A stretch of DNA of 64,000 nucleotides from Shewanella cutis (lineage in GTDB: Bacteria > Pseudomonadota > Gammaproteobacteria > Enterobacterales > Shewanellaceae): contig NZ_JACSDI010000001.1 of NCBI RefSeq assembly GCF_022410515.1, positions 124,001 through 188,000 on the forward strand, in the 5' to 3' direction. The notes under the pieces are model-generated. The model did no database searches and had not been told where the DNA came from. It saw nothing but the letters and a program-made list of their open reading frames with translations. Below are positions 27,955 to 37,390 of the stretch, piece after piece. The position numbers and the translations under genes are program-made. Position 1 is the stretch's first letter. Each line of letters begins with the position of its first letter.

Positions 27955-30900
27955 ATGAAACACGCTACTGAATCTCCGATGACACTGGGCATTTCAGGCC
28001 GAATTGCGGCCGCGTTTCAAAATAGTGCCATCACACCGCTACTGGCACTTTTGGGGCTCTTGCTTGGCTTGTTTGCTATTTTAGTCACCCCAAAAGAAGA
28101 AGAACCCCAGATTGACGTCACCTTTGCCGACGTTTTTATTCCCTTTGCTGGCGCGACACCGACAGAAGTTGAAAACTTAGTCACCCTACCCGCTGAACAA
28201 GTTATATCCGAAATCAAAGGGATAGATACGCTTTACTCTTTCTCTCAACCCGATGGCGCGATGATCATCGTGATTTTTGAAGTCGGCGTGAGCCGCAACG
28301 ATGCCATTGTGAGCCTCTACAACCAGATTTATTCCAATATGGATAAACTGCCGCAGGGCGCGGGTGTGGGTGAGCCATTAATTAAACCTCGGGGCATTGA
28401 TGATGTGCCCATTGTGAGCCTGACATTGTGGTCAAAGGACAAGCAGGTATCTGCTGAGCAGCTCACCCATGTCGCTCTCGGCTTGGAAACAGAGATAAAA
28501 CGTATCCCAGGTACGCGCGAAATTTACACCGTTGGCCAACATGAAATGGTAGCTAACGTGCGGATCGATCCCGCTAAAATGAATAGCTTTAATCTGACCT
28601 ACGACAAATTAAGACAAAGCCTGAATGATAATAACCATATCTCGATGCCAGCCTCTTTAGTGCAGAGTAATCAAGAAATTAAGGTTCAAGCTGGGCAATT
28701 TTTACAATCCATTGATGATGTTAAACAGCTCGTTGTGAGTGTTTCGCAGGATAAACAGGGTAAACCCATCCCCGTTTATTTAGCCGATATTGCTGACATC
28801 AGTTTAAAGAGTGATATTCCGTCACAAAGCGTATGGCACGCTGATAAAACCGATATTTATCCCGCTGTTACTATTGCCATTGGTAAACAACCAGGGCAAA
28901 ACGCCGTCGATATTGCCGATGCAGTGCTCGCACGCATCGCTAAAGTCGATAACGTGCTTATCCCCAATAATGTTGAAGTGACAGTGTCGCGCAACTATGG
29001 CGAAACCGCGGCAGATAAATCTAATACACTTATTCTTAAGCTTATTTTTGCTACCACTGCCGTTGTCGTGCTGGTATTTTTGACCATGGGCGCCCGCGAG
29101 TCATTGGTGGTAGGCGTTGCCATTATCATCACCTTGGCGATCACTCTGTTTGCCTCTTGGGCGTGGGGATTTACCCTAAACCGCGTATCTCTGTTTGCAC
29201 TGATTTTCTCTATCGGGATCTTGGTTGACGATGCCATTGTGGTGGTGGAGAACATCCATCGGCATATGGCACTGGGTAAAAAATCCTTTAGCGAACTCAT
29301 TCCCGTTGCAGTTGATGAAGTAGGCGGACCGACGATTCTCGCCACCTTTACCGTGATTGCAGCACTATTACCGATGGCCTTTGTGTCAGGATTAATGGGG
29401 CCTTATATGAGCCCAATCCCCATCAATGCCAGTATGGGCATGCTGATCTCCCTCGTGGTTGCCTTTGTGGTGACGCCGTGGCTAAGCCGTAAACTGCTAA
29501 AACACCATGATGCTTCTTCGACAGATAAAAGCCACCATCAAGAAGCTGGGGCAAATGAAACCGAGAACAAAATGGTCCGTTTGTTTACGGGTCTGATTGG
29601 CCCCTTCCTGCTGGGCAAAAGTGCCCGTAAAGCCCGTATCGGACTCGCAGCAGGCGTATTTGTGCTTATCGGTATCGCTGTCGCTCTGCCGGTAGCTCAG
29701 CTCGTCGTGCTAAAAATGCTGCCATTCGATAACAAGTCAGAGTTTCAAGTGATGGTGGACATGCCAGAAGGCACTCCGGTGGAACAAACTCAACGCGTGC
29801 TTCAGGAGCTGAGTCGTTATCTTGCTACCGTGCCAGAAGTTGAGCATTTGCAACTCTATGCAGGCACCAATGCACCGATGAATTTCAATGGCCTAGTTCG
29901 TCACTATTTCCTGCGAAATAGCCAAGAGCTAGGGGATATTCAGGTCAATTTAGTCGATAAAAAGCACCGCAAACTTGATAGTCATAGCATTGCACTCTCA
30001 GTGAGAGAAGAGCTACAAGACATAGGTGCTCCATATCAAGCCAATATTAAAGTGGTAGAGGTACCACCTGGCCCTCCAGTTTGGTCACCTATCGTGACTG
30101 AAGTGTATGGCCCAAGCCCTGCTATCCGCGAGCAGGCCGCCTATGAAATGCAATCGCTGTTCCGTGAAACCAAAGATGTAGTCGATATCGATATCTTTTT
30201 ACCTGCCGCGCAGCAAAAGTGGCAAGTGATGATCGACCGCTCGAAAGCTAGCCTCATGGCAGTCCCCTATAGCAATATCGTTGATTTAATTGCGACTTCG
30301 GTTGGTGGCAAGGATGTAAGTTACTTACATATAGCCCAGCAAAAGCAACCTGTTCCGATCCGCCTACAGCTGCAAGAAGGCGCTAAAATCGATTTAGAAC
30401 AAGTGCTAAACATGAAGTTACAAAGCCAAACAGGGCAATCCGTGCCTGTGTCTGAGTTGGTGACCATTAAGCGTGGCAACATTGATGCACCTATTATCCA
30501 TAAAAATATGGTCCCAATGATTATGGTTGTCGCCGATATGGCTGGCCCGCTGGACAGCCCACTCTATGGTATGTTCGATATGGCGAGCAAAATTGACAGT
30601 GAAGGTGGGTTAGGCTTCGATCAACATTATATCCATCAACCAACGGGGCTGGACTCAGTGGCCGTGCTGTGGGATGGTGAGTGGAAAATCACCTATGAAA
30701 CCTTTAGAGACATGGGTATTGCCTATGGTGTAGGGATGATTGCGATTTACTTATTGGTGGTCGCCCAATTTAGATCCTATCTCGTGCCACTGATCATAAT
30801 GGCGCCGATCCCCTTAACCGTGATTGGTGTTATGCCTGGGCATGCCCTACTCGGTGCGCAATTTACCGCAACCTCGATGATAGGCATGATAGCGTTAGCA

Positions 30901-31203
30901 GGGATCATCGTGCGTAACTCAATATTATTAGTGGATTTTATTAATCAGGAAACCGCTGCTGGTGTGCCCTTCGAGCGCGCAGTCATCCACTCGGGCGCAG
31001 TACGTGCTAAACCAATTATGCTTACCGCACTTGCAGCCATGATTGGTGCCCTGTTTATTCTGGATGATCCGATTTTCAATGGGCTTGCGATTAGTCTAAT
31101 TTTCGGGATTTTTATCTCGACATTATTAACCTTAATCGTCATCCCAGTGCTTTACTACTCAGTAATGAAAAATAGCATAAAATTAACTAAAACAATCGAT
31201 TAA
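27955..31203 (+). CDS. RND efflux permease
   Basis: The 1082-residue inner-membrane pump has the RND pattern of a first helix (TPLLALLGLLLGLFAILV), a large periplasmic loop, six clustered helices including GILVDDAIVVVENIHRH (proton-relay acids in helix 4), a second large loop and a second helix cluster ending ILTLIVIPVLYY. It is somewhat longer than AcrB and has a His-rich insertion near 520-535 (KHHDASSTDKSHHQEAG) between the two halves. It exports unknown compounds using the proton gradient. Ribosome site GAGG precedes ATG 27955. Confidence 0.9.
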   Translation: MKHATESPMTLGISGRIAAAFQNSAITPLLALLGLLLGLFAILVTPKEEEPQIDVTFADVFIPFAGATPTEVENLVTLPAEQVISEIKGIDTLYSFSQPDGAMIIVIFEVGVSRNDAIVSLYNQIYSNMDKLPQGAGVGEPLIKPRGIDDVPIVSLTLWSKDKQVSAEQLTHVALGLETEIKRIPGTREIYTVGQHEMVANVRIDPAKMNSFNLTYDKLRQSLNDNNHISMPASLVQSNQEIKVQAGQFLQSIDDVKQLVVSVSQDKQGKPIPVYLADIADISLKSDIPSQSVWHADKTDIYPAVTIAIGKQPGQNAVDIADAVLARIAKVDNVLIPNNVEVTVSRNYGETAADKSNTLILKLIFATTAVVVLVFLTMGARESLVVGVAIIITLAITLFASWAWGFTLNRVSLFALIFSIGILVDDAIVVVENIHRHMALGKKSFSELIPVAVDEVGGPTILATFTVIAALLPMAFVSGLMGPYMSPIPINASMGMLISLVVAFVVTPWLSRKLLKHHDASSTDKSHHQEAGANETENKMVRLFTGLIGPFLLGKSARKARIGLAAGVFVLIGIAVALPVAQLVVLKMLPFDNKSEFQVMVDMPEGTPVEQTQRVLQELSRYLATVPEVEHLQLYAGTNAPMNFNGLVRHYFLRNSQELGDIQVNLVDKKHRKLDSHSIALSVREELQDIGAPYQANIKVVEVPPGPPVWSPIVTEVYGPSPAIREQAAYEMQSLFRETKDVVDIDIFLPAAQQKWQVMIDRSKASLMAVPYSNIVDLIATSVGGKDVSYLHIAQQKQPVPIRLQLQEGAKIDLEQVLNMKLQSQTGQSVPVSELVTIKRGNIDAPIIHKNMVPMIMVVADMAGPLDSPLYGMFDMASKIDSEGGLGFDQHYIHQPTGLDSVAVLWDGEWKITYETFRDMGIAYGVGMIAIYLLVVAQFRSYLVPLIIMAPIPLTVIGVMPGHALLGAQFTATSMIGMIALAGIIVRNSILLVDFINQETAAGVPFERAVIHSGAVRAKPIMLTALAAMIGALFILDDPIFNGLAISLIFGIFISTLLTLIVIPVLYYSVMKNSIKLTKTID

Positions 31204-31244
31204 CCAACAACAAGCAGCCTTTGTGCTGCCGCTAGGAGCAAGGT

Positions 31245-31457
31245 ATGTCACTCGAACGTAGCATTATGGCTTTTGCTGGATTTATGGTGTTAGTGTCTTT
31301 GGTATTAACTGCTTTTGTACATCACAACTTTATGTGGTTAACCGCCTTTGTTGGCGCTAATCTATTCCAAAGTGCTTTCACCGGCTTTTGCCCTGCCGCC
31401 ATGGTATTACGTAAATTAGGCGTCAGATCGGAAGCTGAAATCGCTAGACAAGGTTAA
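31245..31457 (+). CDS. DUF2892 two-helix membrane protein
   Basis: A 70-residue protein with two membrane segments (about 7-25 and 30-50) and the motif SAFTGFCPAAMVLRKLGV, typical of DUF2892 and of the membrane tail of E. coli YgaP. AGGAG lies nine bases before ATG 31245. Together with the rhodanese encoded next it matches the two parts of YgaP, here split in two genes. Confidence 0.85.
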   Translation: MSLERSIMAFAGFMVLVSLVLTAFVHHNFMWLTAFVGANLFQSAFTGFCPAAMVLRKLGVRSEAEIARQG

Positions 31458-31482
31458 TCAACATTCGTAAAGGAGAACGTCA

Positions 31483-31881
31483 GTGTTCAACAAGTTACTG
31501 TTTAGCAGTAAAAAATTACTTGGAGTCGCCCTATTGAGTCTATTCTCACTCTCGATAGTACCTAGTGCGGCAAATGCGGCCGATCAAGCGCCTCACGTTG
31601 CATGGGAAAAAATTGCCTCTGGCGCGATGGTGCTCGATGTCAGAACACCAGAGGAATTTGCTGCGGGACACTTAGCTAATGCTGTCAATATTCCCTTTGA
31701 ACAAGTGGCCGCAGAGTTTGCTAAACGTGGGATAGCCAAAGATACGCCCGTGGTCTTATATTGCCGCAGTGGCAGACGCAGCGGTATTGCCACCGACGCC
31801 TTAGTGGCAGCTGGTTATACCAAAACCTACAACGGTGGAGGCTATCAAACCTTAGCCGAGACCCAGCCCAAAACAGAGTAA
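31483..31881 (+). CDS. Periplasmic rhodanese-like sulfurtransferase
   Basis: The 132-residue protein has a signal peptide (residues 1-32, ending SAANA) and a single rhodanese domain. VLDVRTPEEFAAGHLANAVNIPF is the first signature, and the active loop CRSGRRS holds the catalytic Cys94. Such proteins carry persulfide sulfur. Export to the periplasm and placement behind an RND pump and a DUF2892 protein suggest a link between sulfur handling and efflux, which is inference. The start is GTG 31483 with AAGGAG upstream. Confidence 0.88.
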   Translation: MFNKLLFSSKKLLGVALLSLFSLSIVPSAANAADQAPHVAWEKIASGAMVLDVRTPEEFAAGHLANAVNIPFEQVAAEFAKRGIAKDTPVVLYCRSGRRSGIATDALVAAGYTKTYNGGGYQTLAETQPKTE

Positions 31882-31906
31882 ACGATTGTTATACTGCTAC
31901 CATTCT

Positions 31907-31930
31907 AAAAAGCGCCCTTTGGCGCTTTTT
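31907..31930 (+). terminator. Terminator of the RND-rhodanese operon
   Basis: AAAAAGCGCC and GGCGCTTTTT form a stem with a CTTT loop, 26 bases after the rhodanese stop. Confidence 0.88.
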
Positions 31931-32457
31931 ACTTATCAGCTTGTTACCCACAATTTTAACTACATCGCATTCAGCCAATAATACTGTTCACTCATCATGA
32001 TGAAGCCAAAAAATTGGCAAATGATAAACCTCTGACACCGAAATTCAATAAAACCGCATAATCAATCACTTGAATAAAAGTCTACGTTTTAAACACCAAA
32101 TAAAAGATAAGTGCAGATATATTTAATTCCAAAAGAGTATAAGCTTTATTTTCAACAACTAAAAAACCACCAACTCATCAGCAAGATACTTTTGGAAATA
32201 AAAATTCGCTTAACCTTATTCATCATTATCACATAAATATCAAAAAAAATGCGTTACAACTTGTTACATATGATTATTTATTCCACATTGCTGCATAAAC
32301 ACGTCCTAACCTTACAAGTCGCCATACCGTTAACAATTAATTTACAACACTCATAGCCAAAGATAGATTCACTAAATGAATGGCATCTATGTTGTAGTTA
32401 TTCTTTAAAAGCAAAAAATAATAATGATTAACACTAAATCTAACATGGAAGAAAAAT
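31931..32457. other. AT-rich intergenic region upstream of the subtilase gene
   Basis: About 530 bases without a coding frame of note. The stretch is strongly AT-rich, as expected for a long promoter region of a regulated exoprotease. I see no clear operator, small RNA or mobile element. Confidence 0.5.
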
Positions 32458-34890
32458 ATGAGAATCGATAAAACCACAAAGATAGCGTTAAGTTTATCCA
32501 GCTTAGCGATTGCAATCTCGGCTGGTGTTAATGCGGCACCAGAAGCACTTGGTTTTGCCGCTGCAATGCAATCACAGACCTCACCATTGCCTAAACGCTA
32601 TATCGTTAAATTTAAAAACGCTGATGCTGCAGTACAAATTTCTACTGAAAATGTTCAAGCAAGCGAGCAACTCCCAACCACCATGAATTACCAACCTCAG
32701 CTGGCAGAAATCAGCGCGCAGCACAGCGTGCTCAATAAAGCCAACGCCAGAGAAATGAAACGAATTGGCCGCAGTAACAGCTACTCGGTCAAACTGGATA
32801 ACACCAGTCTTAAGGCATTAAAAGCACGTACTGATGTAGAGTATGTTGAAGAAGACGTGCCACGTCGCTTTTTAACTGAAACCACCCCTTGGGGACAAAC
32901 CTTTGTTGGCGCGACTCAATTAAGTGATAGCCAAGCGGGAAACCGTACTATCTGTATTATTGACTCTGGCTATGATCGCGCACATCCAGATTTAAGCGGT
33001 AACAATGTCACAGGAACCAATAACGCTGGTACGGGTAACTGGTTTGAACCCGGTAATAATAACGCTCACGGCACTCACGTTGCCGGAACCATTGCAGCAA
33101 TTGCGAACAATGATGGGGTGATAGGCGTGATGCCCAATCAAAATACCAATATCCATGTGATTAAAGTATTTAACGAGGCAGGTTGGGGTTATTCGTCTTC
33201 GCTAGTATCGGCAGTTGATACCTGCGTAAATAACGGCGCCAATGTGGTCACCATGAGTTTAGGCGGTTCTGGCTCAAGTACCACCGAGCGCAATGCTCTA
33301 GCAGCCCATTACAATAATGGCGTACTTCTTATTGCTGCTGCTGGTAACGATGGTAACAATACCCATAGCTATCCAGCCTCCTACGATTCTGTCATGTCAG
33401 TGGCGTCTGTCGATAGCAACAAAGACCATTCAGCTTTCTCTCAATACACTAACCAAGTTGAAATATCTGGTCCCGGAGAAGCCATCCTCTCAACCGTGAC
33501 CCGCGGAGAAGGCCGTTTGGCGGATATCACTATCGGTGGTCAGTCTTATTTTAACTCAGGCGTAGTTCCGCATAATCGTTTTACGCCATCGGGCAGCAAC
33601 TATACACCAAATCCTTACAATGGCACGGCAACGGCAACCTTAGCCGAGTGTACAGTCAGCGGTTCAACCTTTAATTGCGGCAACATGACCAACAAAGTGT
33701 GTTTAGTTGAGCGTGTAGGTAACCAAGGTACTGCCTACCCAGAAATTAATGCTGTTAAAGCCTGTAAAACTGCGGGAGCGAGCGCCGTTATTGTTTACAG
33801 TAACAGCGCCCTACCTGGATTACAGAATCCTTTCCTCGTTGATGCCAATAGCGAAATCAATATGGTATCCGTCTCTGTTGACCGCACAACCGGTTTAGCA
33901 CTACGCAATCAATTAGGGGCGACAGTAACCGTCAGCAACCAAGGCAATAAGGACTATGAGTACTACAACGGCACCTCAATGGCGACTCCGCACGTGTCAG
34001 GTGTAGCGACATTAGTGTGGAGCTACCATCCACAATGTAGCGCGGCACAAGTACGTAATGCGCTGAAACAAACCGCAGAAGACTTAGGTACTGCTGGTCG
34101 TGATGATAAAACCGGCTACGGTTTAGTCAATGCCATGGCAGCTAAAGCCTTCTTAGATGCTTCGTGTAATGGCCCAACAGATCCTGTTGATCCCACACCA
34201 ACAGATGGCGTGCTGGTGAATGGTGTGCCTAAAACAGGATTAGCTGGCGCTGCCAGTGAAGAACTGCATTTCTCCTTTGAAGTGCCACAGGGGGCGACCA
34301 ACTTAGGTTTTGTCATGAACGGTGGTACAGGAGATGCGGATCTGTACGTACAGTACGGTGCAGCACCAACAACCTCAAACTACGATTGCCGTCCATACAA
34401 AGGGGGCAATAGCGAGTCTTGCCCTATCAGCAACGTCCAATCAGGTACTTATTATGTGATGGTTAAAGGTTATTCCACCTTTAGCGGCATCTCGCTAACA
34501 GCAAGCTACACAGCGCCAAACGATGGTGGTACACCACCAACGGCACCATCAAGCTATAGCAATACCGATAACTACAATATTCCAGACAACAAAACAGCAG
34601 GGATCAGCAGTCCCATTACCGTAACCCGCACGGGTAACTCAGGTACTGTTACAGCCGTAGTCAATATTGTTCATCCCTATATCGGCGATTTAAAAGTGCA
34701 ACTCATTAGCCCAAGCGGCCAAATATCAACATTGCACAATAGAACAGGTGCTGGCACCGACAATATCAATAAAAGCTACACCGTTGATATGACAGGTGTT
34801 GAATCAAGCGGTGTTTGGAAGCTAAAAGCCGTTGACGCAGCCCGTGGTGACGCCGGTTATATCGATAGTTGGGAACTGAAATTCCAATAA
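32458..34890 (+). CDS. Secreted subtilisin-like serine protease (S8) with PPC and P domains
   Basis: The 810-residue preproprotein has a signal peptide (to about residue 26), an inhibitor I9 propeptide (RYIVKFKNADAA to about 137), and an S8 catalytic domain with Asp169 (IIDSGYD), His204 (NNAHGTHVAGT) and Ser507 (NGTSMATPHVSG). A PA domain is inserted before the serine (about 380-480, NGTATATLAECTVSGSTF onwards). A bacterial pre-peptidase C-terminal domain follows (about 580-680, GDADLYVQYG) and then a proprotein-convertase P domain (about 700-810). The extra domains suggest secretion by the type II pathway and removal of the tail after export. It probably degrades extracellular protein. The gene is monocistronic. 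Confidence 0.92.
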   Translation: MRIDKTTKIALSLSSLAIAISAGVNAAPEALGFAAAMQSQTSPLPKRYIVKFKNADAAVQISTENVQASEQLPTTMNYQPQLAEISAQHSVLNKANAREMKRIGRSNSYSVKLDNTSLKALKARTDVEYVEEDVPRRFLTETTPWGQTFVGATQLSDSQAGNRTICIIDSGYDRAHPDLSGNNVTGTNNAGTGNWFEPGNNNAHGTHVAGTIAAIANNDGVIGVMPNQNTNIHVIKVFNEAGWGYSSSLVSAVDTCVNNGANVVTMSLGGSGSSTTERNALAAHYNNGVLLIAAAGNDGNNTHSYPASYDSVMSVASVDSNKDHSAFSQYTNQVEISGPGEAILSTVTRGEGRLADITIGGQSYFNSGVVPHNRFTPSGSNYTPNPYNGTATATLAECTVSGSTFNCGNMTNKVCLVERVGNQGTAYPEINAVKACKTAGASAVIVYSNSALPGLQNPFLVDANSEINMVSVSVDRTTGLALRNQLGATVTVSNQGNKDYEYYNGTSMATPHVSGVATLVWSYHPQCSAAQVRNALKQTAEDLGTAGRDDKTGYGLVNAMAAKAFLDASCNGPTDPVDPTPTDGVLVNGVPKTGLAGAASEELHFSFEVPQGATNLGFVMNGGTGDADLYVQYGAAPTTSNYDCRPYKGGNSESCPISNVQSGTYYVMVKGYSTFSGISLTASYTAPNDGGTPPTAPSSYSNTDNYNIPDNKTAGISSPITVTRTGNSGTVTAVVNIVHPYIGDLKVQLISPSGQISTLHNRTGAGTDNINKSYTVDMTGVESSGVWKLKAVDAARGDAGYIDSWELKFQ

Positions 34891-34908
34891 TCAGAACGGA
34901 AAAACATC

Positions 34909-34930
34909 AGAGCCTGCAATTGCAGGCTCT
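34909..34930. terminator. Terminator between subtilase gene and yaeQ
   Basis: A perfect 22-bp palindrome centred on AATT (AGAGCCTGCA with TGCAGGCTCT) lies between convergent genes. Confidence 0.75.
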
Positions 34931-34934
34931 TTGC

Positions 34935-35480
34935 TTATTGATAATCTTTGAGTATTTCAGGCTCAATCAACACACTGTGGTCATTGTCGGATAACCAAAT
35001 TTGCCCCTCACTGATGGATGCCTGTAGCGACATAGTACGATTCACTAATACTTCCATCGCAGTCACCGACTCTTCGGCAATATTCCACACTTTCAGATTC
35101 TTATAACGTTCTAATGCCGCTTGATTCTGCTTCCACCAAATGGGAACACTCCGACCACCATAGGCAAAGAGTTGCACCGCTTTGGCACGGCCACTGGCTT
35201 TTCGCAGCCATTTTTCATCCGCTTGGCCAAACTCAATCCACAGGTCTACTTCTCCAGAGAGGCTCTTGTCCCATAGCTCGGGTTCATCGTCGACGCACAG
35301 GCCCTTAGTAAAACTTAAGGTCTCGGAGGCATTGAGGATAAAAGCCAACAGGCGAACCATCATGCGGCCATCGGTTTCCGAGGGATGCTGCGCCAATGTC
35401 AGCTGATGATCTTGATAATAACCCCGGTCCATATCGGCTATCTGAAGGTTGACCTTAAACACGGTCGCTTTAAGCGCCAT
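34935..35480 (-). CDS. yaeQ: YaeQ family protein
   Basis: Starting at ATG 35480, with AGGACT just upstream, the protein has 181 residues (E. coli YaeQ has 181). Typical segments are MALKATVFKVNLQIADMDRGYYQ, HPSETDGRMMVRLLAF and GEVDLWIEFGQADEKWLRKASGRA. The fold is related to PD-(D/E)XK nucleases and the conserved acidic residues are present, but the function is uncertain. The eight codons upstream of this start are not family-like. Confidence 0.88.
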   Translation of the reverse strand: MALKATVFKVNLQIADMDRGYYQDHQLTLAQHPSETDGRMMVRLLAFILNASETLSFTKGLCVDDEPELWDKSLSGEVDLWIEFGQADEKWLRKASGRAKAVQLFAYGGRSVPIWWKQNQAALERYKNLKVWNIAEESVTAMEVLVNRTMSLQASISEGQIWLSDNDHSVLIEPEILKDYQ

Positions 35481-35565
35481 AGTAAGTCCTAACGTTAACG
35501 ACAAAAAATTACGGCGAGTCTACCTAAGACTCGCCGCCAGCTCAAACAAAGTCGATTGAAAATAC

Positions 35566-36477
35566 TTAAAGCGCACCAGGGCGCAAATGCTTCGCAACTG
35601 GGAAGTGTGCCTTTAGCTGATTAATTTTTTGCGTATCTGCAACAATCAGCATCCTTGTGCCCTGCTCATATTCATGGCTAATTTCACTCAGCGCGGGTAA
35701 TCCGCCTCGGTTAGCATCACGGCGAACAAATTCTGACAATTCACTCGTTAAGCTCTCTTGGCTGTAAATCCAATCAAGGCGTTGCAATAAGGGCATGGCC
35801 GCCAGCGGCAATAATTCGACAGGAGTAGCCTCATCCAGTAATAAGATTTCTCCGCGGCTGACGATATGATTAAAGGCATTTTGATAATGTTCTAGCGTGC
35901 GCGCGTCAAACCTATCGCCATTAGTATCGAAAAATCGTTCCCAAAATAATCGACGGGTGGCAGTTTTGGTCAGTCTTTGTTGCACTTCGATGCGTTTATC
36001 CGCCACGAAATCAAATAAGGGTTTTAGGGATTGTGGCAGACTGGTTTCTAACCTTGCTCTAATGGTTCGGGCAAACACAGGCGCAGCCCCCGCGGTGCTA
36101 ATCGCCACCACAAGGCGCCCTCTATCCACTATGGATGGGGTGATAAAACGGCAAAAAGCAGGATTATCAACGGCATTGACCCAAATTCCACGTTCTGTGG
36201 CTAAGGTTGCTAATTCACTATTGAGTTTATCGTCAGCCGTTGCGAGATAAATAAGATCGTAATTTTGAATGTCCGCCTGTACGACGGACCGTTGAGACAA
36301 TAATATTCGCCCTTTATCAGCATAGGCTTGCACCTCAGTATTCACCTCTGGCGCAATAACATGGATATTCGCTTCGGTACGCGTCAACAAAGCGAGTTTA
36401 CGACTCGCGACATCCCCAGCCCCAACAAGTAGGACATTGAGATTAACGGTATCAATAAATAACGGGAAATATTGCAT
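35566..36477 (-). CDS. Precorrin-2 dehydrogenase / sirohydrochlorin ferrochelatase (siroheme synthase N-terminal type)
   Basis: The 303-residue protein starts MQYFPLFIDTVNLNVLLVGAGDVASRK, with the NAD-binding loop at 18-26, and continues with NAVDNPAFCRFITPSIVDRGRLVVAISTAGAAP, the hallmark of the CysG N-terminal domain (Met8p/SirC family). It lacks the uroporphyrinogen methyltransferase half, so that step must be encoded elsewhere. About 100 extra C-terminal residues beyond the usual 200 do not match a domain I know. The product is siroheme for sulfite and nitrite reductases. Confidence 0.87.
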   Translation of the reverse strand: MQYFPLFIDTVNLNVLLVGAGDVASRKLALLTRTEANIHVIAPEVNTEVQAYADKGRILLSQRSVVQADIQNYDLIYLATADDKLNSELATLATERGIWVNAVDNPAFCRFITPSIVDRGRLVVAISTAGAAPVFARTIRARLETSLPQSLKPLFDFVADKRIEVQQRLTKTATRRLFWERFFDTNGDRFDARTLEHYQNAFNHIVSRGEILLLDEATPVELLPLAAMPLLQRLDWIYSQESLTSELSEFVRRDANRGGLPALSEISHEYEQGTRMLIVADTQKINQLKAHFPVAKHLRPGAL

Positions 36478-36676
36478 CGCTTAGGCCTACAAAATATTGA
36501 GTAAAAACAAGCTTAAATCATTTAACAGAAGTACCAGAGTTACTCCCTGTTCTAACTTTTCTCAACATTCGGATCGACTAGCTCGAGTTATGCCGCACAA
36601 TAAACCCCATAACATGAGTAAATAGATTATCTTAGGGAAAATACTTAGGCGTATATTATCGTGTTGAGAAACTGCC

Positions 36677-36712
36677 ATTCATTGTAGATTATCATGATAA
36701 TCTACAATGAAT
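36677..36712. repeat. 36-bp perfect palindrome
   Basis: The half ATTCATTGTAGATTATCA is followed without any loop by its exact reverse complement. It lies in the 335-base gap between two minus-strand genes, about 200 bases upstream of the siroheme gene start. No poly-T follows, so it is a poor terminator. It could be an operator or a recombination site. I see nothing else of note in this gap. Confidence 0.95.
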
Positions 36713-36812
36713 ACTCAATAATATGAATATGTTAGACAATTTTTATCTAAGCGCTTTGCGCAATGAGGGAGGGAGTGGCTAGCCTAAATGTGCAAGCTAA
36801 TAGATTCATAGG

Positions 36813-37130
36813 TTAATTATGGCTCTCGCTACGCTCGGCACTGCAATGCCAACACAATTCAAAGCTGCCCTCGTTGATCTCATGGCACTGAAGACATTGC
36901 CATTGCGGGCTAATCACATCTAAAGCGCTTAGCTGTGCTTGCGCTTTAGCCAATTGCGACTCTCGTACCCAAAGCTCCACATTGTGAAGAGCGGCTGGCA
37001 ACTCACCCACGCCCCCCAATAAAGCCTCGCCACGTAATTCAACATGAATGCCACAGGCTTCTAATAATCCTTTCCATGTATGGGCCTGTAACAGGTTTCC
37101 ACCAGCAATTAACGTCTTACGTTCTTCCAT
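36813..37130 (-). CDS. DUF2007 protein with C-terminal zinc ribbon
   Basis: From ATG 37130 (AGGAAG six bases upstream) the protein has 105 residues. The N-terminal part, KTLIAGGNLLQAHTWKGLLEACGIHVELRGEALLGGVGELP, is the DUF2007 (putative signal-transducing, GlnB-like fold) pattern. The last third has CLQCHEINEGSFELCWHC, two CxxC pairs expected to bind zinc. Function is unknown. The 13 codons before this start are not family-like. Confidence 0.8.
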   Translation of the reverse strand: MEERKTLIAGGNLLQAHTWKGLLEACGIHVELRGEALLGGVGELPAALHNVELWVRESQLAKAQAQLSALDVISPQWQCLQCHEINEGSFELCWHCSAERSESHN

Positions 37131-37321
37131 GCGACTTCCTACTGCATTTATCTTAAAAAATAGAGGCAACCGACATGCTACTGTGAAATAACTTTGCCTG
37201 TCGAGTGCTGTTTTTTACAACAGTTGTTAATTTATTTAACATTTACATTTGGCAGCATTAGTATCCATAAAAATGTGAGTTTGCTAGCAGATAATAGCCC
37301 ACCAAAAATTTAGGTGAAAAA

Positions 37322-37344
37322 AATGCCACTCAAAAAGTGGCATT
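37322..37344 (-). terminator. Terminator of the secDF operon
   Basis: AATGCCACT and AGTGGCATT pair around CAAAA, with A and T runs on both sides, 47 bases past the secF stop on the minus strand. Confidence 0.85.
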
Positions 37345-37390
37345 TTCCTCAACTATATTACTACCTGAAACTCAGTACCATTAATAGAAA

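Noticed and set aside
36677..36712. Palindrome considered as a chromosome dimer (dif) site
   Set aside because: It is a perfect palindrome without the 6-base central spacer and unequal arms of XerCD sites, and no replication-terminus genes are nearby.
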